NCBI GenBank assembly: GCA_036365145.1
Contig: JAEOAD010002231.1
Location: 2,397,501-2,461,500 of the forward strand
DNA from: Orientallactaga sibirica
Taxonomy: Eukaryota; Chordata; Mammalia; Rodentia; Dipodidae
Direction of reading: 5' to 3'
DNA: 64,000 nucleotides
The notes under the pieces were generated by a model. It did no database searches. It saw only the letters and a list, made by a program, of their open reading frames with translations, and had not been told where the DNA came from. A program made the translations under genes and the position numbers. Each line of letters begins with the position of its first letter. The first letter of the stretch is position 1. Shown here one piece after another: positions 45,071 to 57,432 of the stretch.

Positions 45071-45105
<35 letters not shown>
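45071..45105. repeat. (TG)n microsatellite with (ATGC)n end
   Basis: About 17 TG units followed by ATGCATGCATGCAC. Cys/Val-rich and His/Thr-rich frames here are artefacts. Confidence 0.97.
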
Positions 45106-45108
<3 letters not shown>

Positions 45109-45109
45109 C

Positions 45110-45864
45110 ATGCATGCACAATTGTGCTCATGCGTGTATATGCATGAATGTATGCAGTGTTCTTGTATCGTGCAACATGCACCATACAAGGTATATGAGG
45201 TGTTAAGTCATTTTATGGACGGTCTGTGCACATGCCAATGTATATCATCAATTGTGGTGCACATATCTGCTGATCATCAGTGTTTCTGTAGCTCTGACAA
45301 AGTAACAAACTTGACAACTGTCAGTGATTCTAACAGTTGGTAATACTATTATCAGTGGGAGGCCGAGGTGACCACTTGCAACACATTTGGGTATTATTTT
45401 GAGTATCAGACATGAGTGAAATAAGGAAACATGTATATGCACATACAGGCATACGCAACACCTCAAGCATTAGAGTGCTAAGGGAAGAGATCTGTGCTTT
45501 AAGACTTTTTCTTTAAAGGAAAATATATGTATAGTACTTCTAAGTACTAAACTTATGCTTTAGTTGGACATTTTTCTCAAAACAGTTCAAGTTGAATCAG
45601 GTATTTCCACAGTTTCCATGCTAGACTACACCAAGATATTATTATCTACATTTTGAAGAATGTCGAGGCTCATGGTGGTTCGGTGTAAAACTCAATCAGG
45701 CTTCTTACATTATTTGTTCTCAGGCATGACATGAAGTGATAGGCAGGAAAATTGAAAAATAATGTTTCTATACTTAAAATTATTATTTTCTCAGCTATGC
45801 AAATATATCTATTGTCCCACATCTCTTTTTCAGTTTGCTATCAGAAAAGTATTAAGTCTGAAAT
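45110..45864. other. Unassigned DNA
   Basis: No gene or repeat recognised. Confidence 0.4.
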
Positions 45865-46070
45865 GGTTAGCAGTGGTTAAAGTTACAAGGTTAAGATTAC
45901 ACCAATCTGGGTTCAAAATCTAGCTTCCTATAAAATTCTCTCCTGACAATTTTCTAAGCTTCAGTTTCTTCATTTGTACATTGGTAATTAATTATATGAG
46001 TATTTCAAAAGATTGTCAAAAATTGAAAAATAGTGATGCATGCAAAGTGACATAATGACAGTGATTGTCA
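45865..46070 (+). mobile_element. MIR
   Basis: Sense MIR: 'agcagtggttaaagttacaa', 'atctgggttcaaaatctagc', 'ttctaagcttcagtttcttc', 'atttgtacattggtaattaa', 'gtgatgcatgcaaagtgaca'. Close to full length. Confidence 0.78.
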
Positions 46071-46079
46071 TATTTTTAT

Positions 46080-47017
46080 TTCCTTTCTCTTTGTAGTAAA
46101 TGTCAAACATCTTCAAATGACTGGGCTCTGTTTGTTAGTTTATTTTTTTAGTTTCCTACAGGAACTTTCTGGAACATTCACTTTAAGTCAAAGGCAATTC
46201 TGAAATCTCTTTCATTTGACTGGTTGGGGTATTTTGTTAAGAAAGTTTTTACTGGAGATGAATGAAAAAGTAAAGTTCCATTAAGCATGTAGTGCTTTTG
46301 GAAAAATAGAAATTTTGTCGGATTCTTGCATCTGACCTCAATCTATTGATGCAGTTTTAAAATCCATTGGTTTTTAGCTTTAAAAACACTGAACTCAGAT
46401 AAGTGCTCTATGATCTGATGCTAAAGAAACCACAAGAATACTTGTGAGTATATGTTGCATTAGACCAACATCAAACCTGTTCTTCAGGTCTTAACATGTT
46501 TTTAAAGGCTAGCTACATTAAAAAGATAGTTCCATAAGGCAAACAAAGTCATGCGTATAAAGGTGAATAGTGCTACAGTTCAGGCTTTTAGAGAACAAAT
46601 AAAATGTGTGCATTCACATCTGCCAAAAAATTTGAAGATGTAGTTGCAAATTTGTGAAAGCTCTATAGGAATTTTTTGTTTTATAATTTTCTACACAATA
46701 GGATAAAACTCTCAATCCACATCAGAACACTTTCATGTCAGAACTCCTATACCATTAATTTATACTATGGTCATAAAAGATACCATAACTTATACTGAAG
46801 TCCTTTTGGTTTTAGTGGGCCTTAACTTCCTTGAGGACAAGTACTATTCCTGTTCCATTTCTGTGTCTATTATGTATTCTAGCTTTGTGCCTTCCAACGT
46901 GTAGCCTGTTGATAAGTATACTTAATGATAAAAAGTACAAAACACATCAGTGAGTCCCTCCACCTAGCTTATGTGATGCTTTTGCTCTTTGGGTGCATAT
47001 CGGAATCCTGGCTGAGA
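46080..47017. other. Unassigned DNA
   Basis: No gene. A possible L2/MIR 3-prime relic near 46800-46920 ('cttccttgaggacaagtact ... gctttgtgccttccaacgtg') is too weak to call. The 103-codon frame at 46925-47236 runs into the following LTR fragment. Confidence 0.4.
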
Positions 47018-47245
47018 CAAGAGGAGACCCTCAACCCCTATTCCCACATGGGTTTTCTACCCCTTCCTGCTCTCCACATGACAGAAGATCTTTGTAATTT
47101 CTTCTTTTTCCTCTGTAAATCCCTTTTCATATTTCAGGTTCATGCTCACTTCCCACATGGGCTCTCAGATCACATAGGTGTATACATTTTCTCTTCCTTC
47201 GATCATGGACCCTCTGTCTCCCTCATATATTCCTAAATAAATTGT
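47018..47245 (+). mobile_element. LTR fragment, same family as 6375-6900
   Basis: Aligns with the minus strand of the 6.4-kb LTR through 'gaggagaccctcaacccct', 'cccacatgggttttctaccc', 'gttcatgctcacttcccaca', 'tgggctctcagatcacatag' and the AAATAAATTGTG polyadenylation-signal region. The upstream U3 half is missing. More decayed than the other copy: its CACGTG sites read CACATG/CACATA. Confidence 0.6.
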
Positions 47246-47345
47246 GTAATGGTCCATAAATTACCCCTCTCAGTGTTGTTTTATCCCAATTCTTTGGTAA
47301 AACAGACATGAACTCAGGGTTTGGAATTCAAGAACATTTCTTGAA

Positions 47346-47373
47346 CCCCCCCCCCAAAAAAAAAAAAAAAAAA
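47346..47373. repeat. C10A18 run
   Basis: Ten C followed directly by eighteen A. It gives a Phe/Gly-rich artefact frame on the minus strand. Confidence 0.95.
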
Positions 47374-47374
47374 C

Positions 47375-48144
47375 CCCAGTTACATATTGAAGAAGAGGAC
47401 CGTGGGACTCTGTAATATGCATCCACCAGAGAAGTTCTATCCATGAAAACAAATCACTCCCACTCAATAAATCCTAAATTATTGCTAAAAATCATATAAT
47501 GGGGAAATATAAGCCTTTTCCAAGAACTTTCTTTTTAATTTGAGAAAATTATTGCAAAGTTTTGCAAAAGAAGATGCAAAATTGTTAGTGGGATAAAGGA
47601 CTGGAAAATGTATGTATGCTTACATTTTGCCTCAGCACCAATGATGATAATAGAATTATCCTCTCAAATAAAGTGAGAAATGGAAATGATAGACTCTGTG
47701 TCATTATCTTTATTAGGATCATTCTACTGGATTTTGTGGCCCTAATAATTATGGTTTCCTGCAGGGTTCTCTATTACATTTCTTTGGTCTGACTCAAAGG
47801 CTAAAACCCACACCGCTCACACAAGAGCTTTTCAGCCTTGCTTACTCCCACGAGTCTCTCAGAACCCTTTTGCCTTGGCACTGTCATAGACTAATTAATA
47901 TTCCTTTGAAAGAAAGCCACTGGCTGAATCTCCCTTATCACCAATTCCCTTTCATTTGATGAAATCTTAGGTCTTTCAGAGGAGTGATCAACAGACTAAG
48001 GTTGAAACAGTAAAATTTATCTGTTAAAGAGTGTGCAAAATCTCACTTATTTTGGGACACCTTGAAGTACTAGACTTTGAGTCACTATGAGTCTGAAAAT
48101 AGTTCACCAGGAAAGGAGAGTTTGATGGAAAATATCAAGCCCCT
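47375..48144. other. Repeat-poor DNA
   Basis: Nothing recognised. 47755-47985 is repeat-free and contains CTAATTAATATTCCTTTGAAAG-type sites (homeodomain and TCF-like cores), but it is less dense than the cluster at 42.3 kb. Confidence 0.4.
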
Positions 48145-48640
48145 TGTGATACCTGCTAGGTCGAACCAGGTCCCAAAATGGAGATGACAAAATGGAAGTC
48201 TTACAGGGAAAATACAAGAACCAAGCTGACTACATTCCTCAGAAACCTGACCCATTGTTTCCCCTTGCCCCTAGGCCACAGTCTCCTGTTTATATTATCT
48301 CAAGAGCCACCTGACCTCTGTTTTGGTGACACACCCTAACTGCCTGACCACTGATATTGTGAGGAACAGAAAAATTCCTCTGAAGAAACTCCCCTAATTT
48401 TATAAACAAGCCCCCGCCCCCAATCCCCGACCCATCTCTCAGAAGAAAGGTCTTGTGAAACCTAACCTTTGCAAACCTGTGGGGGCTGTGCTGTTCTCTA
48501 ATGAGACAGCCAGTAGCTCATGTCTTCCCCGAGTAAAACTTCTACTTTGCTTCAGAGTGGTCCTAGTCATTATCGAACCTTGGCATGACACCAGCAAGTT
48601 AAAGATGTTCGGGTGAGTGAGGGTCCCTGAGTAAAGGTGG
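48145..48640 (+). mobile_element. Solo LTR, ERV1-like
   Basis: Starts TGTGATACCTGC. It has a U3-like part with 'aaaatggagatgacaaaatg', C-rich spacers near 48410-48430, and an R/U5-like part with 'ctctaatgagacagccagta' and 'cccgagtaaaacttctactt', followed by 'tcgggtgagtgagggtccct', a common type of LTR end. There is no internal region. The assignment rests on general layout, and both ends are approximate. Confidence 0.45.
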
Positions 48641-48722
48641 TACAAGATTCTGTGGATAGTCTGTCTCCTAAGCACCTGTAATGGTTTTCCACATGTTGAT
48701 TCTTACCTGAAGCACATGTGAT

Positions 48723-49110
48723 TGTGATGGTTTACATTGACTTTCAACTTGACAGGAGCTCGAATCACCTGTGAGGGATTGGCTAGATTTGGTTAGCCTT
48801 TGGGCCTGCCTGTGAGAAACTGCCCTGATTGGGAATGCCCACCTTAATTATGGGCTTCAGTAGTCCATGGGTTGGGTCCTAGACTGTATAAAAATGAGAG
48901 AGCTAGCTGAGCAGCAGCACTGATTGCTCTCTGCTTCCTCACTGTGGATTGTATGTGGCCAGTTGTCTCAAACTCTTGTTGCCATGCCTTCCTCTCCATA
49001 TGAACTATAACCTCAAACTGTAAGTGGAAATCAACCCTTCCTCCCTTAAACTGATTTATTATTATTAGTATTTTTGATCAGGTGTTTTATCCCAGCAACA
49101 GAAAGAGGCA
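48723..49110 (+). mobile_element. Solo LTR, ERVL/MLT2-like
   Basis: A 388-bp unit starting TGTGATGGTTTACATTGAC and ending CCCAGCAACAGAAAGAGGCA (TG...CA). It resembles ERVL LTRs, which open with TGTGATGGTTAAT and a CAACTTGAC block. A TATAAAAA box lies at about 48887 with a downstream 'cactgattgctctctgcttc', and 'aagtggaaatcaaccctt' occurs near the end. No internal sequence. Confidence 0.65.
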
Positions 49111-49114
49111 TATA

Positions 49115-49576
49115 GTGGTTCTCTGTTGCTCTGTTAGGAGTGATCACTGGAGTCCCAGGAGTGTACTCTGCTGCTCAGATGTGTGGGTGAAGACCCCAAT
49201 AACAATCTCAAGACTATGTGGGATGGGAAGTGGTGGGGAGCAGCCCAAACCTCTAGCTCCATAGTAAGATAATTTATAGGTATGATCCACACAGTTTCTC
49301 ACAGAGAAACAACAGCACCAAGCTCCAGCTGCCAATGTGATATCTCCCTTGTGCAGATCTATTGAAACTTTTCTTCTCTATATCCTATTCCTGTTTCAGA
49401 GGATCTGTTTCCAAAGAAATTAGCTGAATCCAAATCTATGTGTTGGTGATGCTTTGAATACACAGTTAACTCGTTCCAAGACTTTGAGTTCTGGGTCTGA
49501 GTTCCTTAACCTATCAAAAGGAATGATTGAAGTAAGTTAATGTTTTTTTCCCATTTACTTTTTTAAGATTTTATCT
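49115..49576. other. Unassigned DNA
   Basis: No gene or repeat recognised; only chance frames of about 60 codons. Confidence 0.4.
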
Positions 49577-49619
<43 letters not shown>

Positions 49620-49819
49620 TTAGAGACAGAGAGAGGGAGGGAGAGAGAGAGAGGGAGAAAGTGTGAGAATGGGCACGCCAGGGCCTCTAGCCACTGCAAA
49701 TGAACTCTAGACACATGTGCCACTATGTGCATCTGGCTAACATGGGACCTGGAGAATCGAATTGGGGTCCTTAGGCTTCACAAGCATGTTCCTTAACCAC
49801 TAAGCCACCTCTCCAGCCC
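49577..49819 (-). mobile_element. DIP/B2-type SINE
   Basis: Antisense: 45-bp (TTTA)n tail, GAGA tract, CACGCCAGGGCCTCTAGCC, 'catctggctaacatgggacc', head ending CACCTCTCCAGCCC. CCATTTACTT / CCATTTATTT flanks fit a target-site duplication. Confidence 0.93.
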
Positions 49820-49860
49820 TCCATTTATTTAATCACAGAACTTTAAAAAAAAAAATTATC

Positions 49861-49892
49861 GTGTGTGTGTGTGTATGTGTGTGTGTGTGTGT
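49861..49892. repeat. (GT)n microsatellite
   Basis: Sixteen dinucleotides with a single A interruption at position 49875. Confidence 0.95.
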
Positions 49893-49894
49893 AG

Positions 49895-50667
49895 GCTCAC
49901 ATACATAATAGGGTACATATGGATGTCAGAGGACAACCCCAAGTATAAACATCATAGGTTCTAATTCTATCCTGGGTGTTATACAGTTAAAAAGTAACCC
50001 TCATTTAAATTTGTTTTCAACATTGTTGTGCTAAGAGCTTTCTGGTTTTCTTTCAATTTTTTTTCAGGCATTTCATCTATGGGGAAAAGTTCAGTAATAT
50101 ATTCATCTTTATAACAGATGAAACATATATATTTGTATATACTGTAAATATTTTAAGGACTCTGTGTGCTCTGGAATATTATTTTTAATTTTAAAATCTT
50201 TACTCTTGGCCATTTGTGTAGTTTTCAAAAGTTGCTTTCCTTTCTGCAGCAAGGTATTTTGACTAGAGCTTTAAAATAAGATGATTTCTTCCTAGAAACA
50301 TCTTTCTGCCTATTTCCTTCCTCCTTTCCCACACTCTCTGCTTAGCTGGGTTCTGAACTTTCATCACCTTGTCTTCCTCTATTATTTTTCTGAGAATAAA
50401 TTGTACATCCCATCGTCCTTTCAGGTAGACCACAAAACCTCAATCACTTGTATTCCCTGGAACTGGGTCCAACACATCTCTCACCCTGCCGATCCTTCCA
50501 GGGACACTTTCTACTCACCTCTTAAACCCTGGACTCTTTTTCAACTCATAGAAATACATTGGGGAATAAATCCTTTTCTGCACTTCTAGCTCCTGGGGGA
50601 ACACCCTTCATCTCATTTCTATTATTCACCAAGTCTTGTCCTTATGATCATATGACTTTCCTTTGTT
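49895..50667. other. Unassigned DNA
   Basis: No recognised repeat or gene. The 62-codon frame at 50401-50589 is without domain. Confidence 0.4.
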
Positions 50668-50889
50668 TTTTATTTGAGAGAGAAAGAGGCAGAGAGAGAG
50701 GGAGAGAATGAGCACATTAGGGCCCTCAGCTGCTGCAAATGAACTCCAGACATGTGCGCCCCCTTGTGCACATGTGCAAGATTATGCACTTGCATCGCTG
50801 AGTCTAGAAAATGTGAGACCTGGAGCTTCCATCATGAGTTCTTAGGTTTTGCCGGCAAGCGCCTTAATTGCTAAGCCATCTCTCCAGCC
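50668..50889 (-). mobile_element. DIP/B2-type SINE
   Basis: Antisense copy intermediate between the two subtypes: it has the 'gcgcccccttgtgcacatgt' segment and 'gcacttgcatcgctgagtct', but only a single B-box stretch. Head ends CATCTCTCCAGCC. Direct repeats CTTTCCTTT flank it. Confidence 0.9.
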
Positions 50890-50894
50890 AGCTT

Positions 50895-52505
50895 TCCTTT
50901 TTAAAATGCTTTGTCCTTGAGGATGAATGGAACAGAAGGTCAGATTCAAGGTCTACTTTTGTTGAAGAGGTAAAATGGTCTCCCTTCAAGTTTCTAATAA
51001 ACAAAGATATGAAGACAACATGTACACACGTTCTGTAAGGAGGCATTACTTTTCCCAAACATGACTCTGAATACTGTTAGGTGGGCATTTCTTACTGAAC
51101 CTGAAAATCAGGAAGAAATAAAATAGCTTGAGTCCAGAGTGCTCCATGGAATCAACAGCAAAATAACTCAGATAACCATTTTGCCCCAACCACAGAGTCC
51201 CACCTGTCCAAAGTTGCTGATGGTTGTGAGTTCCATTCCCAAGTTCCTTATCTATCCAACAATTTTCTACAGTGTCTTAATGCTTTGAAATATAAGATGG
51301 CTGTTATGTACATGTGTAACATCCTAGGGAACACATATTTCTCTTTGCTAGGCAGTTTTGCTTGAGACATTCAGCAGCATGCCTTCTTTTCATGGCTTAG
51401 TTTCCAACTCCTGCTTTTCTTCCATAAGATGTGTGTGACCCTGCCATATGATGTCATCTGGATATATTCCTCATCCAAACCACCCAGGCTGAGGAACATG
51501 CCTTTGATCTCCCACACCTGACCATAAGTTCCTGCAACTAAGCGACATATCAACTGCATGATAGCCTTAATGTATGCTGAGCTAATAAATCACTATTGCA
51601 ACATATGTCTTAGGAGGTGCTTTTGGATGAGGCTTCATTAAGAACTTTCCGAAGAGCTCAAGATTTCGTGATTTGGCTGTTTTTGAGAAGCATTGACTGG
51701 CTTTTTTGTTGTTTCCAGTTCTATGTATGAATTATGTATCTGAAGTTTCCTACTGTGTTTGGCTTCCATAGAGTCCCAGGCTTTGAGCCCTCTGTATTTC
51801 TCTGTCAGATTAGAACTCTTTATCTTATTCTTGGGTCTGGCTTTTCCACTTCGGACACTGATGTGAAAAACAAAATCCCTTTCATTTACATTCCTTCTGT
51901 CATGTACAGCTCCATGTTTAGTTGTGGTCATATCAAGTGTCAGCCCACACCCTGTGGAGATGACCAAAGGTTCTGTGACAGATGCCAGTGTGGTAGATGC
52001 TCACCACAGACTCGTTTGGGGGCATTCCAGTGAGGGGAACAACTATTTTCTTTCAAGTTTTAGTGCCAGGATCCTTCAGCAAATTAAGCCAGTATGTCTC
52101 TACATTGTGTTTCATATTATTTCTGGGCAGGACTCACTAGGATGTGTTATTCCCTTTATCACCAATGCTCCTAAGAGCAGGCCAGAATTTAGCATAGGTA
52201 CTGTGGACCTGTTTCAAATATTTTTCCTCCTGTTACAATCTTCATATTTCATCACCTTGGGGAATATCTCTGGGCACTTTTCTAAGTTGTCTCTCTTCTT
52301 TATTCTTTTATTATAACACCTGCCCATAGATGTTGGCAGGGTTTTTGATCATGCCTGGGCGCTACTGAGAGTCACATAATCTGTTATGACTGTTTTAGGG
52401 TATTAGAAAGCATATATGCATATATTTCCATTTGCCACTACAAACGAGGATGAGATTGGGTGAAGCCTTGTCATTCTTATTAGCTGTGTGTTTAGTTGGT
52501 GACCG
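50895..52505. other. Unassigned DNA with several open frames
   Basis: About 1.6 kb. Frames at 51638-51967 (minus, 109 codons), 51734-52033 (plus, 99) and 51924-52316 (plus, 130) overlap on both strands. None shows a family I recognise. It may be an old retroelement piece or unique DNA. I do not call a gene. Confidence 0.4.
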
Positions 52506-52509
52506 TAAG

Positions 52510-52847
52510 TGTGGGGGTTTGAATCAGATATCCCCCGTAAACTCATATTTTCTGAATGCTTTATCTCCAGCTGATGCAATTTGGGAGGTGGAGCCTTGTA
52601 GTGGAGGTGTGTTTGAGGGTGGGCTTAGGGATGTTAGAGCCAGGTTTCTCTTGCCAGAACTTGGCTCACTTTCTTGCTGCTGTTTTCCACCTGCTATGGC
52701 AGAGGTGATGTCCAGCCTCTGCTCATACCATGCTTTCCCCTGCCATCATGGAGCATCCCCTAGAGACTACATGCAAGAATAGGAAAACTTTCTGCCCATA
52801 ATTTTGTTTGGGTGCTTTGTCCTAGAAAAGAGGAAGGAACTACAACA
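52510..52847 (+). mobile_element. Solo MaLR-type LTR, second subfamily
   Basis: A 338-bp unit opening TGTGGGGGTTTGAATCAGAT followed by a CCCCC block, and ending 'gaaggaactacaaca'. This matches the MaLR pattern (TGTGGT-GTTTGAAT-...-CCCCC) but differs in body from the 31.3-kb and 57-59-kb LTRs: 'ctgatgcaatttgggaggtg', 'ctatggcagaggtgatgtcc', 'ccatcatggagcatccccta'. The 116-codon frame at 52432-52782 crosses its start and is not a gene. Confidence 0.72.
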
Positions 52848-52849
52848 GT

Positions 52850-54354
52850 TGGCAAGAGAAATTATTTGCCACATGCTGTTTGCATTAGCATTATTTTATA
52901 TGTTTTAAATATATCTTTTAGTTAAATCAAAAAGCGACTATAGGAAGTAAATGCCATTCACTCAATTTTTTCAGAGGTCCCTACTTATTCTTCCTGTTTG
53001 CCAGCTAACCCAGTATTTCCTGCTCATTCCTGCCAGGCTATTTTGTTTTTCTGTGTCTTGATTATGTCCTTTCACTCTTAAAACATCTCATATACTATAT
53101 GCCTTATTGGTTGATAGAAATGAGGGAAATAATAACTAATCAAATTATTTCCTTTTCCTACCCAATGCTTTTGAGACCACTGGTAACACTGAGAGAGCAG
53201 AGGGAGGAAGAGGTAAGATACATGTGAAACTATTCCTCCCCATTCTTTGGAAGACACCTTCCTATATCTCCTATCTTTTATCCTCCCATTTCTTCCTTTC
53301 CTTTCACCACAGTGCTAACCCAATTTCACATCTCTGTCACTACCTGTCCCTTCCACCATGCTTGAGAAGTAGACTTTTCTCAACATGTCATCCAAACACA
53401 GTGACTTACTTTGAATTCCCTTGGTTAGTTGATGAAGGGTCTAAGGAATAGAGCAGGGAAATGACCTGCCAAGATCATAGAAATATGCCAAAGCAATCTG
53501 TGAACCAAGGAGCTTATCTCCTTGAGGTCATACTGCCTCTTTCCTGAGCCTAGTCCACATTCTCTAAAGGCAGTGTGATTCCCTTAGGTCTGTGTTATCT
53601 CATGTCACTTTATATATCCCTCAGCACAGCATTTATTTCAGTATATTATGACTGGATGTTTATTTTTCTTCTCTTTTAGCTCATGAGATTCATTATGGCA
53701 AACATTCTGCCATTTGTCCATGTAGCCCCTGGGGCTGGAATGATTTTTGGCACATTGTAGATGCCGGGTGAGTTTGTTCTGTGAATGACTGCTTGTTTGG
53801 TGCATAGCTGATGGTTTTATTTTATGTTTTTAATTTTTTAATTTTTTTATGCTTGTCTCCTAATGTCCTGTTTCCTAAAACCTGCTGCTTAGTGGATATT
53901 GACAGATGTAAGCAGGTCTTCTGACACCTCACAGAAGTGTCACCACAAAAATTTCATTTTAAAGTTAAAATCTTTTGTTCAAACCAAACCTAACCTACTG
54001 TTGTTATACAATTTCCTTTTTTAAAACTATGATGTGACTTTAACTATGAAGGGCAGATTTCAAAACAAAATCTTTAGTGGTTTTTCTCAAAGAAGTGAGA
54101 ATTTTAGGTACACACATGTGCACATTCAGATGTGTGTGCACACAAGTATTTGCAAATTGAGGTTATCTTATGTGGTTAGTAAGGTTTCAATTTACATATG
54201 AAATATCACCAAATTGTTTACATCCCTGGATTTCCGACATGACTTGAGTTTGACCTGTGGTAAATTTCTCCATGTAGGCACAGAAGAAGAGACATAACTT
54301 TATCCCAGACTTTAATTCACAGCACAAGTAAGTTATTAAAGGAGGCAGGGGAGA
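52850..54354. other. Unassigned DNA with possible MIR relics
   Basis: No gene. 53455-53560 ('gaaatgacctgccaagatca ... gtcatactgcctctttcctg') looks like antisense MIR. 53735-53800 ('ggcacattgtagatgccggg') looks like a sense MIR/L2 end. Both are weak. Confidence 0.4.
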
Positions 54355-54600
54355 AGAAAAAAGAGAAATTTCTGTGCTTCTAATAGAAGAAAGCGAGCAA
54401 ATGCTGATTGAATCAATTGATTTACTTTTAAGTGCGTGAACAGATGTTTTCTGTTAGGTCCCTGGTGAAAATTCAGTAGGCGCCAGTGATACTGTCGGGC
54501 GGGTGGCTTCTGATAAAATTTGAAATGAAGTTTGGGCTGTTTTTGCTAAATGGACTTTTGCACAGCAGGCTTGTCACTATGGTGTGATTTTTCTCTTGAA
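54355..54600. promoter_or_regulatory. Candidate conserved non-coding DNA
   Basis: Repeat-free, and it keeps several CpGs in an otherwise CpG-poor window (GCGTGAAC, AGGCGCCAG, ACTGTCGGGCGGGTGG). It contains the perfect 12-bp palindrome AATCAATTGATT at about 54411-54422, a site type bound by homeodomain dimers. It could be an enhancer. No evidence beyond sequence. Confidence 0.25.
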
Positions 54601-54604
54601 CAGG

Positions 54605-56880
54605 AGTTGGCTGTCCTTCTTTTATTCAACTCTCTCTCTCCCTGGCTATTTCTTTAGCCCTTTATTTCTTCGAGTAGAACATTTGTGTGCTTTTGTATTA
54701 CTTGGAAATAGTAACTGTAAATTATATTAAAATTGTAATTTTATACCTAAAAATGACAGAATCTCACCTTTTCAGTCCTGGCAGAAATCCCTATGGTGCC
54801 CTGACTTTTCCTAGTCTGTGGTCTCCCTCTGAGCAGTCTGAGAAGGGTGAGATGTCCTTTCCCCTGTTGCTATCTCCATAATCTGTCTTCCAGTCTTGCA
54901 ATGGAAACATTAACCAGAACTTCACTAGCACTTCAAAGGCTTCCTACAAAGGTTGCTAAGAGCCTTCAGCCTCCAAAATGCCAATTCTTCTTTCCCTGTT
55001 TCTTGAAAGTCACTTGGAGTAACATGAGCTTTTTTCTTCTGTTAAACACTCCAATTACATTCATATTCTTAGTATTTCTTTGCCAAGTAAAATTTGTTCT
55101 TACACTTTCAAGTAATACTCATTTTTTTGCATTCTTTTTTCTCCAGACATCCTCCCTCTCACACATCTTTTGACAAATGTAACTGGTTATAAACTCCTTA
55201 TGATTAGGAAATATTCTAGGTGTTTTTTATGGCACTATTCTTAATACATGGTAGATGTGCAGTAAATGCTTGGTGAAGGAAGACAAATATTTCCTTTAAA
55301 ATCAGAACCCATGGTCCATCACAAGTATCTTCCCGAGGAGAAGTTTACCCCTGAGGAAATCAATACAGCCAAATTACAAACTTAATTTGTTCCTTGGTCA
55401 TATTTTCCATCATTAGTTCTCTTCTTATCACCTATGCACTTTATAGCGTAACACACACACACACACACACTCCATTTGCAACAAAAGGAGAGGCAATGTT
55501 AATATCTAGAACTATATACATTGATTTGTTTGTAGAAGAACATAGTCTTAAAATCTGATATCATGGCATTGACAATCTAAATAAGCATCTTATATGCAGC
55601 ATTTCTCATTCCGCAGATGATGGGGGGAGGTGACTATTTCTCTTTGTTTCTTGTGTGTGTGTGTTGTAGTGTAGTGTATTAAGTTTTTGCAAATGCATAC
55701 AGATCCCATAGGAGAACATAGGGCTCCCTTCTCTAGGAATCACTTTTCGATACCCTCCCAGAATAGATTGGCATCTTGCTGGAGCTGCATCTCATTGCAT
55801 AACTGAATTAAGTGGAGGAGATGATAAATACTATACCATATACCATCAAAACACATGGAAACTCTTGCATGGTTGCTTCCCGCTGCAGCTGCATTGAGTC
55901 TGTTGTGATTTTCACTCGTCAGTGTCATTCTTTATCCTGTCCCTCAAACTAAAACATCTGCGGTAAGAAGGAACAGGAGAGTGTTTCCGAAGCAGGAGCC
56001 TATGGAATGCTTATTTGAATGGAGCTGACTTCTTACCCTCCCCAAGGGGCAGAGGTGTTGATAGTTTCCATCAGTAATGACCTCATAGGAAAGCCATGTG
56101 CATCTCAAAAGCCACCACCACACCTGGCACTGATACAGGGAGAAGCTGGAGCCGGAATCCAAGTGATCCTGGAGACAGAACTACCCTGTCTCCAATCTGG
56201 GCTATCTGTTTGCTTCAATCTGTAGGCAGATTGGGGAAAATCATAGAAAAATGTTTTCAAATTATATCTTTGCTCTAGAAACAGAGGATAACTGATTTCA
56301 CAGAATTAGCATAAAGTATAACATTTAGAACTGTCAGTATAACATTTTTCAATCTTAAATAAATCCTTCATTAATTACTTACAAATTCCCACCTTCATTG
56401 TCCCATTAATCACCCTATACATGCAGAGTAATGGCTATGAGATAGACCCTGTGTGAAGCAGTAGGAGTATATTAGAGAGAATGACCCAGATGACTTCTGC
56501 TCACATGAAGAAGTTAGCTTAAGAGAGAGGCACATCTCAACTGGGTGATTCCACAGTTGTATACAGAGAGGTAAATGCTCTGAAGGGAAAGAATGGTGCT
56601 CTGAGAAAGGCAAAGACAAACAGAAGGAAGGGACTTCAGATAGCCTGAGGTTACAGGTAGACTTGCTGAGCTCTAGTATTTCAAGGGAAAAGATGAAAGT
56701 TATACCACGGGGGAAGAGGGACATCCAGACAGAGCAGCATGAGAATAGGCCCGTGTTCCAAGAGGCAGCCTGGAATATTCACACAACTCAGCTGAGTCTT
56801 GAAAGACAAGTACATGAGATCATTCAGCTCTTTCTCTCCTTCTGTCTTGCCTTTATAACCTGGTTGTTTTCAACTTCTCT

Positions 56881-56887
<7 letters not shown>
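54605..56887. other. Mostly unassigned DNA
   Basis: No gene accepted; frames up to 108 codons lack domains. Contains an (AC)10 run at 55450-55470 and possible L2 relics (for example near 55225-55275 and 56400-56600) that are too weak to call. Confidence 0.4.

Positions 56888-56931
<44 letters not shown>
56888..56931. repeat. (AC)22 microsatellite
   Basis: Twenty-two perfect AC/CA units directly upstream of a SINE. Confidence 0.98.
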
Positions 56932-56934
<3 letters not shown>

Positions 56935-56951
56935 CCTGGACAAAATTATGA

Positions 56952-57165
56952 AGGCTTAGTGGTTAAGGAACTTGCCTGCAAAGCCTAAGAACCCAGGTTC
57001 GACTCCCCAGAGCCCACATAAGCCAGATGCACAAGGCATGCACACAAGGTTATGCATGTGCATAAGGTGGTGCAGATGTCTGGAGTTTGATTGCAGTGGC
57101 TAGAGGCCATGGTGGGCCAATTCTCACTCTCTCTTTCTCTCTCATAAAAATAAAATAAAAACAAT
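56952..57165 (+). mobile_element. DIP/B2-type SINE, 5-prime truncated
   Basis: Sense copy lacking about the first 12 bases (starts GCTTAGTGGTTAAGG). It has the best B box in the window, GGTTCGACTCC at about 56997-57007, with an intact A-box region just before. The body carries an internal repeat of the 'gcacaaggt' segment (about 57020 and 57060), making it longer than usual. CT tract and (AAAAT)n tail. Confidence 0.92.
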
Positions 57166-57432
57166 GTGACCCTGGTTGTGACTTTGCAGCTTCTTTGCTC
57201 AGGGTAGTTCACTCTCTGAACTCTGAAAGCAATAATACAATTTCATAGAACTGGAGAATCTAGGTAGTGAGGAAATTGAGCCAACAGGCTTATCACCTCT
57301 GGGCTGAATCCTGAAGAAATGCAACTTCTCCAGAAAAAGGACTTTAGAGTCTTTCATTATTGCTCATTTTAAAATTCTTTATTGTCACTCCTCTCAGAAT
57401 TACATTTATAACATGCAAAACTGACCACAAAA
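57166..57432. other. Unassigned DNA
   Basis: Nothing recognised. It replaces the expected last 70 bp or so of the neighbouring LTR, so the truncation point is at about 57433. Confidence 0.4.

Noticed and set aside
51638..52316. Cluster of three open frames of 99-130 codons
   Set aside because: They overlap on both strands and match no family I know. A protein search against rodent proteomes and ERV proteins would be decisive.
56952..57030. Possible tRNA gene (good A and B boxes)
   Set aside because: The tRNA-like head is part of a complete SINE with body and tail. It does not fold as a full cloverleaf with a proper acceptor stem, as far as I can judge.
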